From: Dendrolimus kikuchii | Taxonomy: Eukaryota > Arthropoda > Insecta > Lepidoptera > Lasiocampidae | Assembly (NCBI GenBank): GCA_019925095.2 | Contig: CM034414.1 | Coordinates: 5,628,501-5,692,500, forward strand | Reading direction: 5' to 3' | DNA: 64,000 bases | Part shown: piece by piece, positions 1 through 10,638 of the stretch | How positions within the stretch are numbered: the stretch's first letter is position 1 | Layout of the letters: every line of letters starts with the position of its first letter | Position numbers and translations under genes: made by a program | The notes under the pieces: model-generated | The model's input: only the letters and a program-made list of their open reading frames with translations | Told to the model about the DNA's origin: nothing | Database searches by the model: none

Positions 1-578
1 ACAATGCGCACCACTGTAACCCCATTGTGTGTGATCATAATGTAATGTGCTGTAGCGAAAATGTGGATCGACGGATAGCGAAGGTTAGTTGGTACAGGTG
101 AGTGCGAAAGTAGAAGAATAATTTTACAAAGTCTTATAACTCCTCGATAATCTTTAATAGTCCATGAAAGATGTACCGTTAGGAACCGGTTCCCTACATT
201 GTATTAAAAGGAACGTTTTACATTGCCAAAGGTTAATCAGACTATTCGTCCACCCCGTCAGCGCTCCGCGTGCCACTCGGTAAACCGACATTCTTGTGTA
301 AGTCATGAACGATATAATATTCTTGTGCAGGTAATGAACTATTTATTACAAACTATGATTCGATTGCTAACAAAGAAGGTCCCAAAGAATGAATGACCTA
401 TTTAGTACTATTAAGGTGGACTAGTTCAGTGACCAAATTGTACTTTACTCTGATTTTTAATTACTTGGACTAAAATGACAGCTATGATCGTCCTTTTTTT
501 TAAATTCATAAGTGAGTTGTATGAGTTGTATCAACTACTCTCTACTCTCAGTAGGATCCTACAGAATTTCTATAGAAA
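1..578. other. Unassigned AT-rich sequence
   Basis: No open frame, tandem array or family shared with the rest of the window was seen. The stretch ends at the 15-bp target duplication of the SINE at 594-894. Confidence 0.4.
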
Positions 579-593
579 TTCTATAGGATTATA

Positions 594-894
594 ATAATAA
601 TATCAGCCCATAAATGTCCCACTGCTGGGCTCGGGTCTCCCATTATAGGGAACCGACAGTGTACCCGCCACGCTTGTCCAAGGCGCCTTGGCAGGTTTGA
701 CACATCGGTTATCTCGATGTGCAGGTTGCATCACGATGTTTTCCTTCACCGTTGTTAGCACGTGGTAATTGTAACAATATGCACATTAGATCAGAAAACT
801 GACTAAGTGGTGCATGCGTTCCGGCCAGGATCAACCCGCGCCCTCTGTATTTGGAACGCGTGAGCTAGCCGTTACGCTACCACGACTTCTATAC
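594..894 (-). repeat. SINE-T1, full-length tRNA-derived SINE
   Basis: Read on the minus strand it begins near 894 with GTCGTGGTAGCG. It has a good A box (TAGCGTAACGG near 867-877) and a B-box-like GGTTGATCC, one base short of the consensus GGTTCGATCC, then a tRNA-unrelated body and a 3' end rich in TTAT. A 15-bp direct repeat, TTCTATAGGATTATA, lies at 579-593 and 895-909, which fixes both ends and shows LINE-style target-primed insertion. Five other whole or partial copies occur in the window. RNA polymerase III transcription is inferred from the boxes only. Confidence 0.9.
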
Positions 895-909
895 TTCTAT
901 AGGATTATA

Positions 910-1507
910 TGTAGATATATAAGATTCAGCTCACAGTGGTGAGTTGCTTCAAGCCTGCAGCATAAACAAAGGTCGATCGCAGCTGTCATTTTCGTTTAGG
1001 TAATTAAAAATCTGTGTATAGAACGGACAGCTCACATAGATGACCGAGTAAGCCCTAGACTACTCAATCTTGGAAGATAGACTATCATAACTCTTTCATT
1101 TCGTACTTTCTGAAGTTTTATTATTTAAAACAGATTTTTTTTAACTAAATCATTTAACGACTTACATAAATGGAGTTACCACAATTTTTGAAGACAGAAA
1201 TTACTTACGACAAAGATGTATTCTACGAATCTTAACAATATAATTACGAATGTTTTATATTTTAATTCGAATTAAAATCATGACAACACTTTTGTCCACA
1301 CCTGTACTGTTTGTAAATCATAACCATGACATTATATAAAAGAGCTATAATAATACACAAATAAAATGGCGCGGACAAATCTATTGTGGTGGCAGAACTC
1401 ACGGAAACAACCCTTTCACAATGTAATTTCAGGTTATAGGTAGAGATTATGAAATCATATTGACCAATAGTTCTTTTAATATGGTGACGCGGTAAAACCA
1501 TGCTGGA
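910..1507. other. Unassigned sequence
   Basis: No repeat family or coding signature recognised between SINE-T1 and the SINE-L copy. A 79-codon minus-strand frame at 1262-1501 has no recognisable similarity and looks like chance. Confidence 0.35.
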
Positions 1508-1717
1508 ATCCGTGCAAGAATGGAGAAAGATTGCAATTACCTGCGGCCGGGCGGCCTATCGTAAGAGGAGACAAAGCAACCCAGAGTCAGGTGGAAGGTA
1601 TTTACCATTCTGGTTGGCTACCTACTATCCCTGGCCTGTTCCGGCATTAGTGGCCAGGTTTCAGCCTCCCCTTAGAGTGCGACAGCATTTGGTAGCAGCT
1701 TTGGTGTTATATTAATA
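1508..1717 (+). repeat. SINE-L, old diverged copy, 3' end lost
   Basis: Starts with the family head (ATCCGTGCAAG) and keeps the GCGGCCGGGCGGCC block, but breaks off after TTGGTGTTA without the usual last ~80 bp and poly-A tail. The K element is inserted 14 bp downstream. Confidence 0.8.
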
Positions 1718-1731
1718 ATAATGTTAATAAA

Positions 1732-2350
1732 CCCGCAGGGGGACTTTGTGGCGAAGCCTTAGGTGAGTAGCGACACCTCGTACCTGACTCTGGGGGCCAA
1801 GACAAGGCCCCCACCTCCGTGCTTGCCTTAGCCAGCTGGCACGGAGTGGAGATCGCTAGAGCTAAGACTCAAGCTTCAGGGGTGGAAGTGATAAATGGCA
1901 TCACGTCAGAAGTAGCTTCGGTGAACCTGCAGCCCACCTCTCTACACCCCTTAGCCACTCACACCCATGTTGCCCCAGCCTTCTATGGCATTTTTTGGGG
2001 CCCATGCAGGGAGTGGCGAGTCACCGTCTGGCCATTTTTCCATGTTCTCCGAACATTGCGACGGGCAGACGCCATAGTCCCCATATTCCCAGACCTCTAG
2101 TACCACTAGCAGTTCACCCCAATAGCCCGGTACTTTTTGTCTTCATTTCCCACAATAGTCCTACACTGGCCGGAGCTTGTCCTTGGGTGCATTACTATAT
2201 GGTGTAGACAGGGATAATCGCCGGTCAGTGTCACGCTACATTTACATTAAATTTGTCAAGGGGCCTCTACGTGTTGGCCTTCCCATGGCCCTATGCAAGC
2301 CCTCCTAAAGTCCGGGCCATTTTTATGGCCCGTGGTCTACAAAGACATAC
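1732..2350 (+). mobile_element. K element, GC-rich LINE-like insertion with 14-bp target duplication
   Basis: The 619-bp block is clearly richer in GC than its flanks. It is bounded by ATAATGTTAATAAA at 1718-1731 and 2351-2364, a 14-bp target duplication of LINE type. Frames inside encode fragments such as VEVINGITSEVASVNLQPTS and THTHVAP, which recur in the second K copy (61406-61660, minus strand). That shared reading suggests decayed coding sequence of a retroelement whose clade I cannot name. The 3' end holds a small GGCCATTTTTATGGCC palindrome and has no poly-A. Confidence 0.7.
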
Positions 2351-2364
2351 ATAATGTTAATAAA

Positions 2365-2742
2365 GAAGGAATCAGAGAAGGAGGGATAGGATAGGAAGGA
2401 TGGGGTACGAGCCTTCTCAACCCTTGATTAAGACAGGAGAGGCCTGGCTGAAGGGGCGGGCCCACGCCAGTCGGGACTGCGACGCCGGCAAACGCCGTAA
2501 CCCTGTGGCCTGGCAGCGCCTTGTCTGCAAAGGCATTACTCCTTATAATAAAAAATGGAATACGGTAATGGGAACAAAGAAGTGGGATGGGAGGATCAAA
2601 CAGGAAGAACGGGATAAGGAATAGATACCTTGGGATGAGATAGTAGACAAAGAATTGGGCCATCGGAAATCTCCCTTCTCGCACGAAACACAAATGGCAC
2701 GAGGTTAAATTACCACGAATCGATCCTAAGAGCTGAAATCAT
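2365..2742. other. Unassigned GC-richer block
   Basis: Purine-rich and GC-rich compared with its surroundings, with a 75-codon frame at 2400-2624 (+) and an overlapping one at 2337-2693 (-). Neither shows a motif I recognise. It may be more of the sequence into which K inserted. Confidence 0.3.
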
Positions 2743-2917
2743 GCATCAGGCGGCCCAACTGATGGAAAGCGACTGGACCGATATAAATCAAAATTTTGTA
2801 TGGTAGCTTATATCCCTGGTCAACATATAAGATACTTTTGATCCCGAAAAATTAAAGAGTTCCCGAGGGATAGTTAAAAAACCGCACCACGCGGCTGAAG
2901 TCGCGGGCATCAGCTAG
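2743..2917 (+). mobile_element. SINE-L scrap fused to a Helitron-type 3' end (HEL-c)
   Basis: Positions 2743-2771 match the inside of SINE-L (GCGGCCCAACTGATGGAAAGC). From about 2772 the sequence switches mid-word to the HEL-c 3' half (TTATATCCCTGGTC, GATCCCGAAAAATTAAAG) and ends GCGGGCATCAGCTAG followed by T. The same 3' half is present at 29383-29700 and 30029-30326. Confidence 0.75.
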
Positions 2918-3817
2918 TACTTTATATAAGGATGTTACCATATTATACTCAATTAAACTATACTTAACAAATATATGACAGATGTGTAAATTTCCTATTG
3001 TATTACAATTCAAAAGCTCTCGAATCGAGAGCATTTGAAATACTGTGACAGCCAGTTTCCAAACCACTCTTGAAAGAACTATAGAAGTACAACATCGTGT
3101 GCAACAGGGTTCCTGAACGCTTTCATACAAATATAGACTTTAAACATAAATGATTAAAGTCTGAAACTGTTCGTATCAGAACCGTTTGTAGTTCGATACA
3201 CTTTGATTGTTTCCCAAAGAAATTTATGTCGTATTCAATAGACTTAAGTTACATTTTAGTGTAGCTTGTTTGGGAGATTTTAATCTTTGATATCGATTCT
3301 TGAGTAAAGTGTACTTCACGGATTTTGAGTTTCATTGAAAGTTAATATTCAGTTATACAATTATAAGTACTTAAGTTATATAAAACATGGAAATTTTTAT
3401 TTAAAGATATTTATTAAATTATATTATAAACTAATACTACAAAGAAAACTTAACTTAGTTATTGTAGCATTTTTAATAAAATAATATTTTAAAGTCTTCA
3501 GTGGTTTTATTTTACAGTACAATAAAGGTATCTTATTATAGCAATCTTAGTATTAATATCTACTCTGTGAGACTCTTTAATATATGACATGGTTGACGCG
3601 GCTGTCAAACTTTGCTCCGCTAATGACGTTGACAGATGCGTTCCGTTTCTATTACAGTTATATTGTATTCTACCCATAGTCCCTCAAGAATATAATTAGA
3701 ATACTGAGCCTAGGTCACCGACTTGTATCAGCGCGTTCCATTAGTAGCTCATAACGCCCAAAATGCTCCGTTAGCCGTTCCACAAGGCAACCGAAGACAA
3801 TCCTGCGCATAATTTAA
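2918..3817. other. Unassigned, probably decayed LINE in its right part
   Basis: 2918-3600 is very AT-rich with nothing recognised. Around 3695-3800 the text GAGCCTAGGTCACCGACTTG resembles GAGCCAAGGTCATCG at 21520, so this part is likely an older retroelement segment upstream of the JOC1 tail. Confidence 0.3.
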
Positions 3818-4030
3818 CTTTCTCTTACAATTCTTTTACCGTCAAAGCTATACAGCTTTGGAACTCCTTGCCTGTTGCTATTAGACAAGCAAAATCTCTA
3901 TCAACATTTAAAACAATGACCAGAAAATAGAATTTACTTGTCGTTGGAATATGACAATACTTAAACGTATTTGTATTCATTATTCATCTATAAACATTTA
4001 TATATACTTTGTATAGATATGTATTTGTAT
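3818..4030 (+). pseudogene. JOC1 LINE, end of reverse-transcriptase ORF (5'-truncated)
   Basis: Translating the + strand gives NSFTVKAIQLWNSLPVAIR..KSLSTFKTM, the C-terminal tail typical of Jockey/CR1-type LINE polyproteins (pattern W..LP..IR....L..FK). Only these last ~40 codons survive and a stop interrupts them just before the expected YLSLEYD end. The 3' UTR resumes at 4972, because a solo LTR splits the copy at 4031-4971. The second copy at 13150-13560 is uninterrupted. The polymerase core is absent. Confidence 0.8.
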
Positions 4031-4971
4031 TGTTAGAACCTAGGCCCCGATAAAGTCAAATTCCACATACAGATCTGTAAAAGCACATTTTATTACCGGT
4101 CGGCATTTGAACTAATTGTAATCCTTTTATGATCGTCTTCTTTTGTATATTCCTAAATGACTATGCTGTTTTCCACTATCAACGTTATTTCCTTATCCCC
4201 TCCATGATTCCCTGACACTTCTTATACAACATATGGATCTTAACATTCTCTGACTCATTTACTTCCGCTCAATCACACATACTTATTCTTACATCACCTA
4301 TGCCAACTTACAGATACGCAGACACTACATCACATCTATGCACTTGAAAGACTCACTCTAACACGATTATTTATAATAATTTTAAGTTAGTATATTTTCT
4401 TTTTTCTTCTCTTAATTAGCCAACGGGTTGATCCTGGTGACCTGTACCACAGGTTTCTTCTTAACCTCATTCAGGCACCAGCCTCTTAGTTAATGTTGTT
4501 ACTAGTTTTAAGTTTCTCTGTATACTTAAAGAGGAAATAAAGAATTATGTTATTATTATTATTATTCATTATTTATTGACATACGTTTTTAGTTATGGTA
4601 GAGAACAGCCGATTGTTCTATTGTACTCGTTTACGGCCGCTTGTGGCTTCATCATTAGCCAGGTGTGCGGATTACGATTACTAGGAAATTGTGTGGACGT
4701 TGCCGGGTGGGCACGTTCACATTTGTAAAGTATAAAACGACGGCCTGATTGAGAAAGGAGGCAGTTGGGCTACAACTACGATACGGGCGTGTGTACATTC
4801 GGGAATCTAATAGTGACGGACTTTGCGCGTTTTATTGAATTACGACCATTACGTTTAGATTTTTTTGTGTTCGGTTATATTTGTATCTGAGTTATACGTG
4901 TTTGTATAGTTCTAATAAACTCTATAATAATTCTAACGGCATTTTAATTCGAGTTCCGCTTACTCTTAACA
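4031..4971 (+). mobile_element. Solo LTR of a retrotransposon
   Basis: The block starts TGTTAGAACC and ends CTCTTAACA, so it has TG...CA ends, and it is flanked by the 4-bp duplication GTAT (4027-4030 and 4972-4975). It contains a TATA-like TATAAAA at 4731-4737 and a polyadenylation signal AATAAA at 4914-4919, in the order expected of U3-R-U5. No internal region or second LTR is present, so it is a recombinational remnant. A 4-bp duplication is usual for Gypsy-type elements. The pre-insertion sequence (TTTGTATGGTATGTATATTA) survives in the JOC1 paralogue near 13360. Confidence 0.85.
4375..4567 (+). mobile_element. Short LINE/SINE tail nested in the solo LTR
   Basis: An insertion-like block ends with AATAAAGAATTATG and (TTA)n. 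ATTATTTAT occurs at 4366-4374 and 4568-4576 and could be the target duplication, though the motif is low in complexity. It contains the near-palindrome GACCTGTACCACAGGTTTC. The donor family is not identified. Confidence 0.5.
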
Positions 4972-5365
4972 GTATGGTATGTATGTTAAGTATATATCTA
5001 TTTCATATATTTAATGTATGTATATATAACAATTGTGCATTTATTACTTAAATGTAAGTAGTCGTATTATAGTTTTTCTTTCTTTATCAGCACTGATGTC
5101 TCTAACGAAGCTCTGGTCAGAGTCACTGGCACACAACACTTTTACACACATTGATGCTATACAAGTTATAAAAAAATGTTAGGTTTATTCCAATTTATCT
5201 TATACTAGATTAATTTTTACACATTAATTAGAGGAGAGTTTCAAACTATAGTTTGCTTATACCAACCACCATCACATCACATCATTTATTTCTGGAGTTG
5301 TCTGGAAGAGATCGCTTTGTAGAGACCGCCCTTTGTGCATAATTAGATATAGTTTTCGTCTGTAT
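4972..5365 (+). repeat. JOC1 3' UTR, continuation after the solo LTR
   Basis: Matches the 3' UTR of the copy at 13360-13560, including TTGTCTGGAAGAGATCGCTT and GACCGCCCTTTGT. This block recurs as an isolated tail in several places (for example 25328-25455, 43428-43500, 58295-58435). Confidence 0.8.
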
Positions 5366-5394
5366 TAATTTTTTGTACCCTCTCTTCTCTTTTC

Positions 5395-5745
5395 TTTCAC
5401 CATATCCCAATTAATTGGGGTCGGTATGATATGTCTTTTCCTTCCACACTTCTCTATTCTGACATACATCTTCTGTCACCCTACAAATCATCAACATCCT
5501 TCACACAATCCATCCATCTTTCTTTTGGTCTACCTTTACATCTGTACCCATCCATCTTGTAGTTTAACATTCTTTTCGTCTCGTGACTTTCATCCCTCCT
5601 CATAATATGCCCATACCAACTTAGTCTTCCTCCTCTCAATTTTTCAGTCACGGGTGCAACTTTCAAAGATCCCCTTATGTACTGTACTCATTTCTCACCT
5701 TATCCATTCTTGTAACATCACTCATCCATCTCAACATTCTCATCT
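5395..5745 (-). pseudogene. RTE2 LINE, C-terminal end of endonuclease-reverse transcriptase
   Basis: The minus strand encodes RMLRWMSDVTRMDKVRNEY, then an interrupted stretch, then a clean frame (5481-5666) with LRGGRLSWYGHIMRRDESH and GRPKERWMDCVKDVDDL. This WYGH...GRPK.RW.D arrangement is the C-terminal hallmark of a large group of LINE polyproteins of RTE-like type. Endonuclease and polymerase domains are absent, so the copy is 5'-truncated and dead. Degenerate relatives lie at 45441-45600 (+) and 53340-53660 (-). Confidence 0.85.
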
Positions 5746-6040
5746 CAGCTGAGTGGAGATGATTGTGGTTTCACTTTAGTGGCCCAACAATCGGATCAGT
5801 ATAGCATAACCGGTCCTATGACAGATTTATATATTAGACCTTTTAGTTTGAGTTGCATTAGTTTGTCGCACGTCACACCGGTTACCTGTCTCCACTTTAG
5901 CCATGCTACATTTATTCTTCTCGTTACATCCCTCTCCCCAAGGTGGCTCGCAGTGGCCGCGGACAGAAATCACTGGGCGCAACTGGAGGAGGCCTTTACC
6001 CGGACGGGGGGTCCAAAAGTAGAACAATAAAAATAATAAC
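5746..6040. other. Unassigned; short chance frame
   Basis: An 83-codon + frame at 5779-6030 and a minus frame overlap here. Neither shows a conserved motif, and the minus one runs into simple repeat. Confidence 0.3.
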
Positions 6041-6215
6041 TTGACGAATAAAGTAATAATAATAAATAAATATAAAATAAATAAAATAATAATAATAATT
6101 AATAAATACAAAATAAATAAAATAATAATAATAAATAAATAAATAAATAATAAATAAAATAATAATAATAATAAATAAAAAATAATAATAATAATAAATA
6201 AATAAAAAAAATTGA
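6041..6215. repeat. AAT/AAAT simple-sequence tract
   Basis: About 170 bp built almost only of AATA, AAATA and AAT units with few interruptions. A minus-strand frame across it encodes a low-complexity FYLLI-type string that is not a protein. Confidence 0.95.
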
Positions 6216-6334
6216 CGAAAAAATAATATGACATTTTAAAATTATTGTATAAGTAGTGTAATTTTATTATGGACCAAATAAAAAGGCTTTTTAGTTTTAC
6301 TTATACTTTTTTTTACATACCTCTCCATATCACA

Positions 6335-6450
6335 ATTACTCTGCAGTAGTGAACCAAGGTATCTGAATTCAGGGTTACATGGTAGTGTGATTGATTGTAG
6401 TTTTTTGTACTGGTGTACAATAAAGTGTTATCTATCTATTTTGAAAAGCC
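6335..6450 (+). mobile_element. LINE 3' tail with (TATC)n end
   Basis: Ends TGGTGTACAATAAAGTGTTA followed by TCTATCTATT. The same ending (TGGTGTATAATAAAGTGTT) closes the JOC1 copy at 51900 and a tail at 14440, so this is a truncated JOC1-like 3' end. Confidence 0.6.
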
Positions 6451-6967
6451 TTGATGAGGACGGGGTGCATTATTAAAAAAAAAAATAGTTATTTTATCCT
6501 AGCCTTGGTGGTCTGAACTGTTCGACTACCAAAAATCCCACAACAGACTTGTCTAATTCAACAGAATTGGTAGTAATTGACTCTTCCTTTCAATACTCGT
6601 GCACTTGACTTTTTGATCTTACATCACAAGGCAAAACCATCTTTACATACACAGTACATACGCATCAAAGTCGTTTGTAGTTTCGTCAGTCGCTTACGTC
6701 ATTATAGTAACAGATGTTAGATAGGGTTGTCAAGTAATTCTGAGCTCTAATTATATTGAAATATAGAAGATAGTTGTTTGTTGTAAAGTTTGACCTCAAA
6801 GCACAGGAAAAGGGGTGTAAGCTTGGTAAATCAAATTGATATTAAGATGCTCTGATATCAAATACCTAGATTAAAACTTGTTAAGATTTAATTCACAGAT
6901 TTAAATAGCTTATAACTAAGAACGATAGTGAAATAGAAGAAAAAATTCTAAAAAAGAAACCGACTTC
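6451..6967. other. Unassigned AT-rich sequence
   Basis: Nothing recognised apart from the first ACCGACTTCAAGA motifs of the foldback family near its right edge. Confidence 0.35.
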
Positions 6968-7637
6968 AAGAGTAAGTACAAAATGAACTTCGTTTAATAA
7001 AACCGACTTCAAAAACTAAAAGTATAAAATAACGTAATAAAGGTTTTTGACTAAGAATTTATCTAGTTTATTAAAAGACATACATACATACATACATACA
7101 TAACTTCACGCCAGTTCCCTTGCGGGGTAGGCACGAACAACAGAGCGCCATTTAGGCTTATTCTTACACACCTCACTTGCTTCTTTGACATTCATAACTC
7201 TTGTCACGCACGCTCGTCTTTTCTTAAGGCTCCTGACATCACCTTCTGCTAGTACACGATCAATTTGATCATGGAAGGTGTGTCGTGGCCTTCCACGACT
7301 TCTGCATCCATCCACTTTTGCATTGTATATCTGTTTAGTCATTCTTTCATCATGCTTTCTTTCCACATGCCCGAACCACCGGAGTTTATTAAAAGACAAA
7401 ATAATATAAAATTTTCTACATCTTGAAGTCATGTTATAACAACAAAATGTTGGAAAATATTGTAATTTTTATGGTTTACTTGGCACCGACTACAAGGTGT
7501 AGACATTTTTTTATATTATTTTGTCTTTTAATAAACTAAATAAATCCTTAGTCAAAAATCTTTATTACGTTATTTTATACTTTTTAGTTTTTAAAGTCGG
7601 TTTTTTTAAACGAAGTTTTTTTTATTTGTTACTTTTT
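6968..7637. repeat. FB1 foldback element, split by RTE1
   Basis: Inverted arms of roughly 140 bp carry ACCGACTT(C/T)AAAAACTAAA at the outside. The left arm is 6968-7080 plus 7399-7430. The right arm is about 7497-7637, its reverse complement with scattered mismatches. The 302-bp RTE1 copy at 7081-7382 sits inside the left arm. The AAGTCGGTTTTTT motif marks a family repeated at 7638-8370, 15595-15790 and 34585-34690. No transposase frame is present. Confidence 0.75.
7081..7382 (-). pseudogene. RTE1 LINE 3' end with 16-bp target duplication
   Basis: The minus strand encodes LRWFGHVERKHDERMTKQ, GRPRHTFHDQIDRVLAEG and KPKWRSVVRAYPARELA, the last ~100 residues of an RTE-like LINE polyprotein, followed by the (TATG)n tail that reads CATACATA on the + strand. 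AGTTTATTAAAAGACA stands at 7065-7080 and again at 7383-7398: a perfect 16-bp target duplication. The copy starts inside the RWFGH motif, so it lost all catalytic domains by 5' truncation. Reading is open from RWFGH to the stop. Confidence 0.92.
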
Positions 7638-8370
7638 AGTGTCTAGCCATGGGTAGACCTACGAAAGGTCCCAAGAAACGGGAACGGAAAATTTTCATAA
7701 AAAATGTTCATAAAATGAAAACTGCTTTTCCAAACTATATAAATTTTTTGGGGACCGAATTGCAACTATTCCGCATCAAAAAACATAAATCGGATCATAA
7801 ATCTCAGAGTAATCGGTGTATATACATAATAAAGAATACTAATCAAGTTGAGAACCTCCCCCTTTTTGAAGTCGGTTAAAAGGCAAAAAATAAATATTGT
7901 GTTTTCTACAACATCAAGACGATCATAAAAATTAGTATATTTTGCAAATTTAATTTTTTTTTTTTGCCTGGCTCCGATTTCAAGATGTAGATTTTTTTTT
8001 AAATTATTGGTTACTCTTGAAGTCCGTTTTTTTATAGAATTTTTTTATAGTACTTATATTCTTTTGAAACTGGCTTTGTTTTAAGGCAGAGTTTCTTTTC
8101 ATCTTTTTGGTTTCATCTTTATTGTATTTTTAATTTCTTTTTACGCACATACTTGAATAGCTTTAGAAAATAAAAATATATGAAACACGTTGTACGTTCC
8201 TATAATTATCGAAGATTTTTCTCAATTTCCCTGGGATCCACTCATCAGATCGTAACTCGGTGACAATAGGACTAGTCTTCACTATTTTAAATAAAAAAAA
8301 AATTGAAAATCGGTCGATCATACAATCGAATTGCGAACCACCTCCTTTTTGAAGTCGGTTAAAAATATAA
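7638..8370. repeat. GAAGTCGGTT-type repeats, several fragments
   Basis: Two fragments end with CTTTTTGAAGTCGGTTAAAA (7862-7881 and 8345-8364) after text such as AACCTCC. A third stretch (7960-8040) carries TGGCTCCGATTTCAAGATG and TGAAGTCCG. The 76-codon frame at 7649-7879 ends in FEVG because it reads through the repeat terminus. It is not a gene. Confidence 0.65.
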
Positions 8371-8501
8371 TGAATGACAATAGGAGGTTCCGCCAAAGAA
8401 ATGTCAGCATCAAAGTTTAAACACCAATTAATTAAATGATTAAAAACATTAAATTACAGCGTCACAGAATGCATATTACCAAACCAACTATAACACTAGA
8501 A

Positions 8502-8543
8502 GCACACAGACACACACACACACGCGCATACACGCGCGCACTC
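8502..8543. repeat. (CA)n/(CGCA)n microsatellite
   Basis: ACACACACAC grading into CGCGCATACACGCGCGCAC. Confidence 0.95.
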
Positions 8544-8653
8544 AGTTTAGCACGCATTTAGCACGCACATAGTTATAGGTTAATTAATGAACTATTCCAC
8601 TATATTTAAGTTCTTATAATAAAAATGTATTGGTTGCCGCGATACAGACATAC

Positions 8654-8917
8654 GGCCTTACTTATAATAATCTCGTTAAGAAATGATTAAGTATCTCTTA
8701 AGTAGGAGAATCAGAATCAGACCCTAATCAATGAATATCTTTTTGTTCACTTATAAACGTGTAGTTCATGTTTTTTTACCTAAGAGGAGCACAGATAAAC
8801 GAAATTTGAATGGTTAACGTAGGTTGTACCCAAAATATTCGACTAAAGAGGAGTTTATGAGTAAGATATTCACTAATCAGTTGCTAAGCAGTTTCTTTAA
8901 ATTTAAGAAAGGATTAG
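8654..8917. mobile_element. MITE-M copy, right end decayed
   Basis: Opens with the 15-bp inverted terminus GGCCTTACTTATAAT, and shares its body (GAATCAGAATCAGACCC, GAGGAGCACAGATAAACG) with the copies at 14470-14744 and 39939-40211. The right terminus is worn: AGGATTAGCTCC instead of ATTATAAGTAAGGCC. No coding capacity. Confidence 0.8.
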
Positions 8918-9040
8918 CTCCTAGAGTCTAGTGCAGCAACCGCCACCAAAAAAAAATATAGCGTAATTTTTAACTATTATATTCAAAATGTCTTATTACC
9001 ATAAGATTTAGATATAATTTATATAAGGCCTAGAAATAAG

Positions 9041-9341
9041 TTTTTTTATTTTATTGCAGGTGTTCAGCAGACAGGCAGATGGCTCTATTGTTGGAAAGCG
9101 GTTACCATCGCCTATGGACATTTGCAACACCAAAGGTGCTACAAATGCGCTGCTGCTCTCTTAAGGGAGTCTAGAACCTGGCCACTAATACGGGAACACA
9201 ACTCAAGGTTGTTATGGCGACGTAGTCCAGTCCAGACGGACAAATGCCCTACCACCTGGCTGTGGGTTGTTTTGTCGCCTTTTACCACAGGCCGCCCGGC
9301 CGCAAGAAATTGTATTCTTTCTCCGGTTCTGCACGGATAAA
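9041..9341 (-). repeat. SINE-L, near full length
   Basis: On the + strand it runs from TTTATTGCAGGTGTTCAGC to CTGCACGGATAA. Several point changes (GGCTCTATTG for GGCCCACTTG) mark it as moderately old. Confidence 0.9.
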
Positions 9342-10020
9342 TAAAATTATTTTTTATATAAATGAATGTTTATATAAATAAATGAATTAGATTTAGACAG
9401 ACCATTAATCACATGATGTTTTTAGCAATATTTTAAAACCTGTCCTCTTGATGATACGTGGTGAGGTAATATTTCGAGAACCGGGATTTCCCGGTATTTT
9501 TCGGTACTTTCGGGACTGGCTGAACGCTCAATGTTAGTTCATTAGATAATGTTTTGGCTATAGGCCGTTTCACACAGATGTAGCCATGGGTTTAAAGCTG
9601 CATTTGTGATGCGCTATTTTTATTATTGATAATGACGTTACATATTGACAGATAACGTATTTATATATACTAATATGGCTTTTCGTTAACAGCGTTATTT
9701 TTAACCCATTTCAATAATGTCAAATAAATGTCTAAATCTATTTTAAGAAACCAATAACTATTATATTTTACAGTTTTATCTAGACAGACAAAATAAACAA
9801 AATAGGTAATCCTATCTCCTACAGTAGTTTTAGATAAGTAGTAATAATTTTTTTTCGTAAATAAATATCTACGGAAAAATATGAATAAGAAGTAAGCGAT
9901 AGACGAAATAACTGCATATTAGGGGATAAAACACCTAACGCCATCTATTGTCAAAGAGACAAAAACTAATTTTATGAGTAGTTGATAAAAACTTTTAATA
10001 TTCTGTAGCTATATTTTTAT
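9342..10020. other. Unassigned; contains repeat Q fragment
   Basis: About 9565-9715 shares CACAGATGTAGCC, TACTAATATGGCTTTTCG and GCGTTATTTTTAAC with 10905-10980, 13050-13125 (inverted) and 63368-63440. This is a small dispersed repeat, Q, of unknown class. The rest is unassigned. Confidence 0.45.
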
Positions 10021-10257
10021 CCGTGCAGGAACGGAGAAAGAATACAATTTCCTGCGGTCGGGCGGCCTGTCGTAAGAGGCGACAAGATAATCCACAACCA
10101 GGTGGTAGGGCAATTGCCCTACTGGATGGCTACCACCCCTGGTCTAGAGTATGCCGCCATAACAACCGTGAGTTGTGTTGCGGCATTAGTGACCATGTTC
10201 CAGTCTCCCTTAAGAGAGCAGCAGCGCATTTGTAGCACTTTTGGTGTTGCAATTGTG
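10021..10257 (+). repeat. SINE-L, 3' truncated
   Basis: Begins ATCCGTGCAGGAACGGAG and stops after TTTGGTGTTGCAATTG, about 80 bp short of the poly-A end. What follows resembles repeat P in inverted orientation (CGCCGCGGTAGAGC). Confidence 0.9.
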
Positions 10258-10440
10258 ATAATCTTCTCCACAATATGTTCTCGACATCGCCGCGGTAGAG
10301 CAATAGTAGAAAAAAATTGCCATTGCAACGCATTCACTGCATTGACATGACAACAATGTAATGAATATTGAACATGGTCTATGTTTACAATTTAAACATT
10401 TATATCGCGACGTTTCGCTTAGAAATATTTATAAAGACAA

Positions 10441-10515
10441 AGCGGCATACCGAAATCAGGCAAAATTACGATTGAGATGATATTGTCCAGCGATTTTGAC
10501 GAGATAGTAAAAAAA
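10441..10515 (+). repeat. Repeat P fragment (transposon-like coding remnant)
   Basis: CGAAATCAGGCAAAATTACG and TTTTGACGAGATAGTA match the minus strand of 32557-32763, where the frame is still open for 68 codons. Here the frame is broken soon after. Confidence 0.6.
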
Positions 10516-10638
10516 CCCGATAATTACCCGTACTTTCAAGACCGAGATTTCCCGGTTCTGAATCTTACTAAGGATATATTGTGTCGACCCCAAGTAATGA
10601 AGAGAAGATAAAAGAAGAGAGAGAGATGTTTTTATATT

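Noticed and set aside
5827..6234. 135-codon minus frame rich in F, Y, L, I
   Set aside because: Most of it is translation of the AAT/AAATA simple repeat.
7649..7879. 76-codon basic protein starting MGRPTKGPKKR
   Set aside because: The frame ends in the dispersed GAAGTCGGTT repeat terminus and has no conserved motif beyond a basic stretch.
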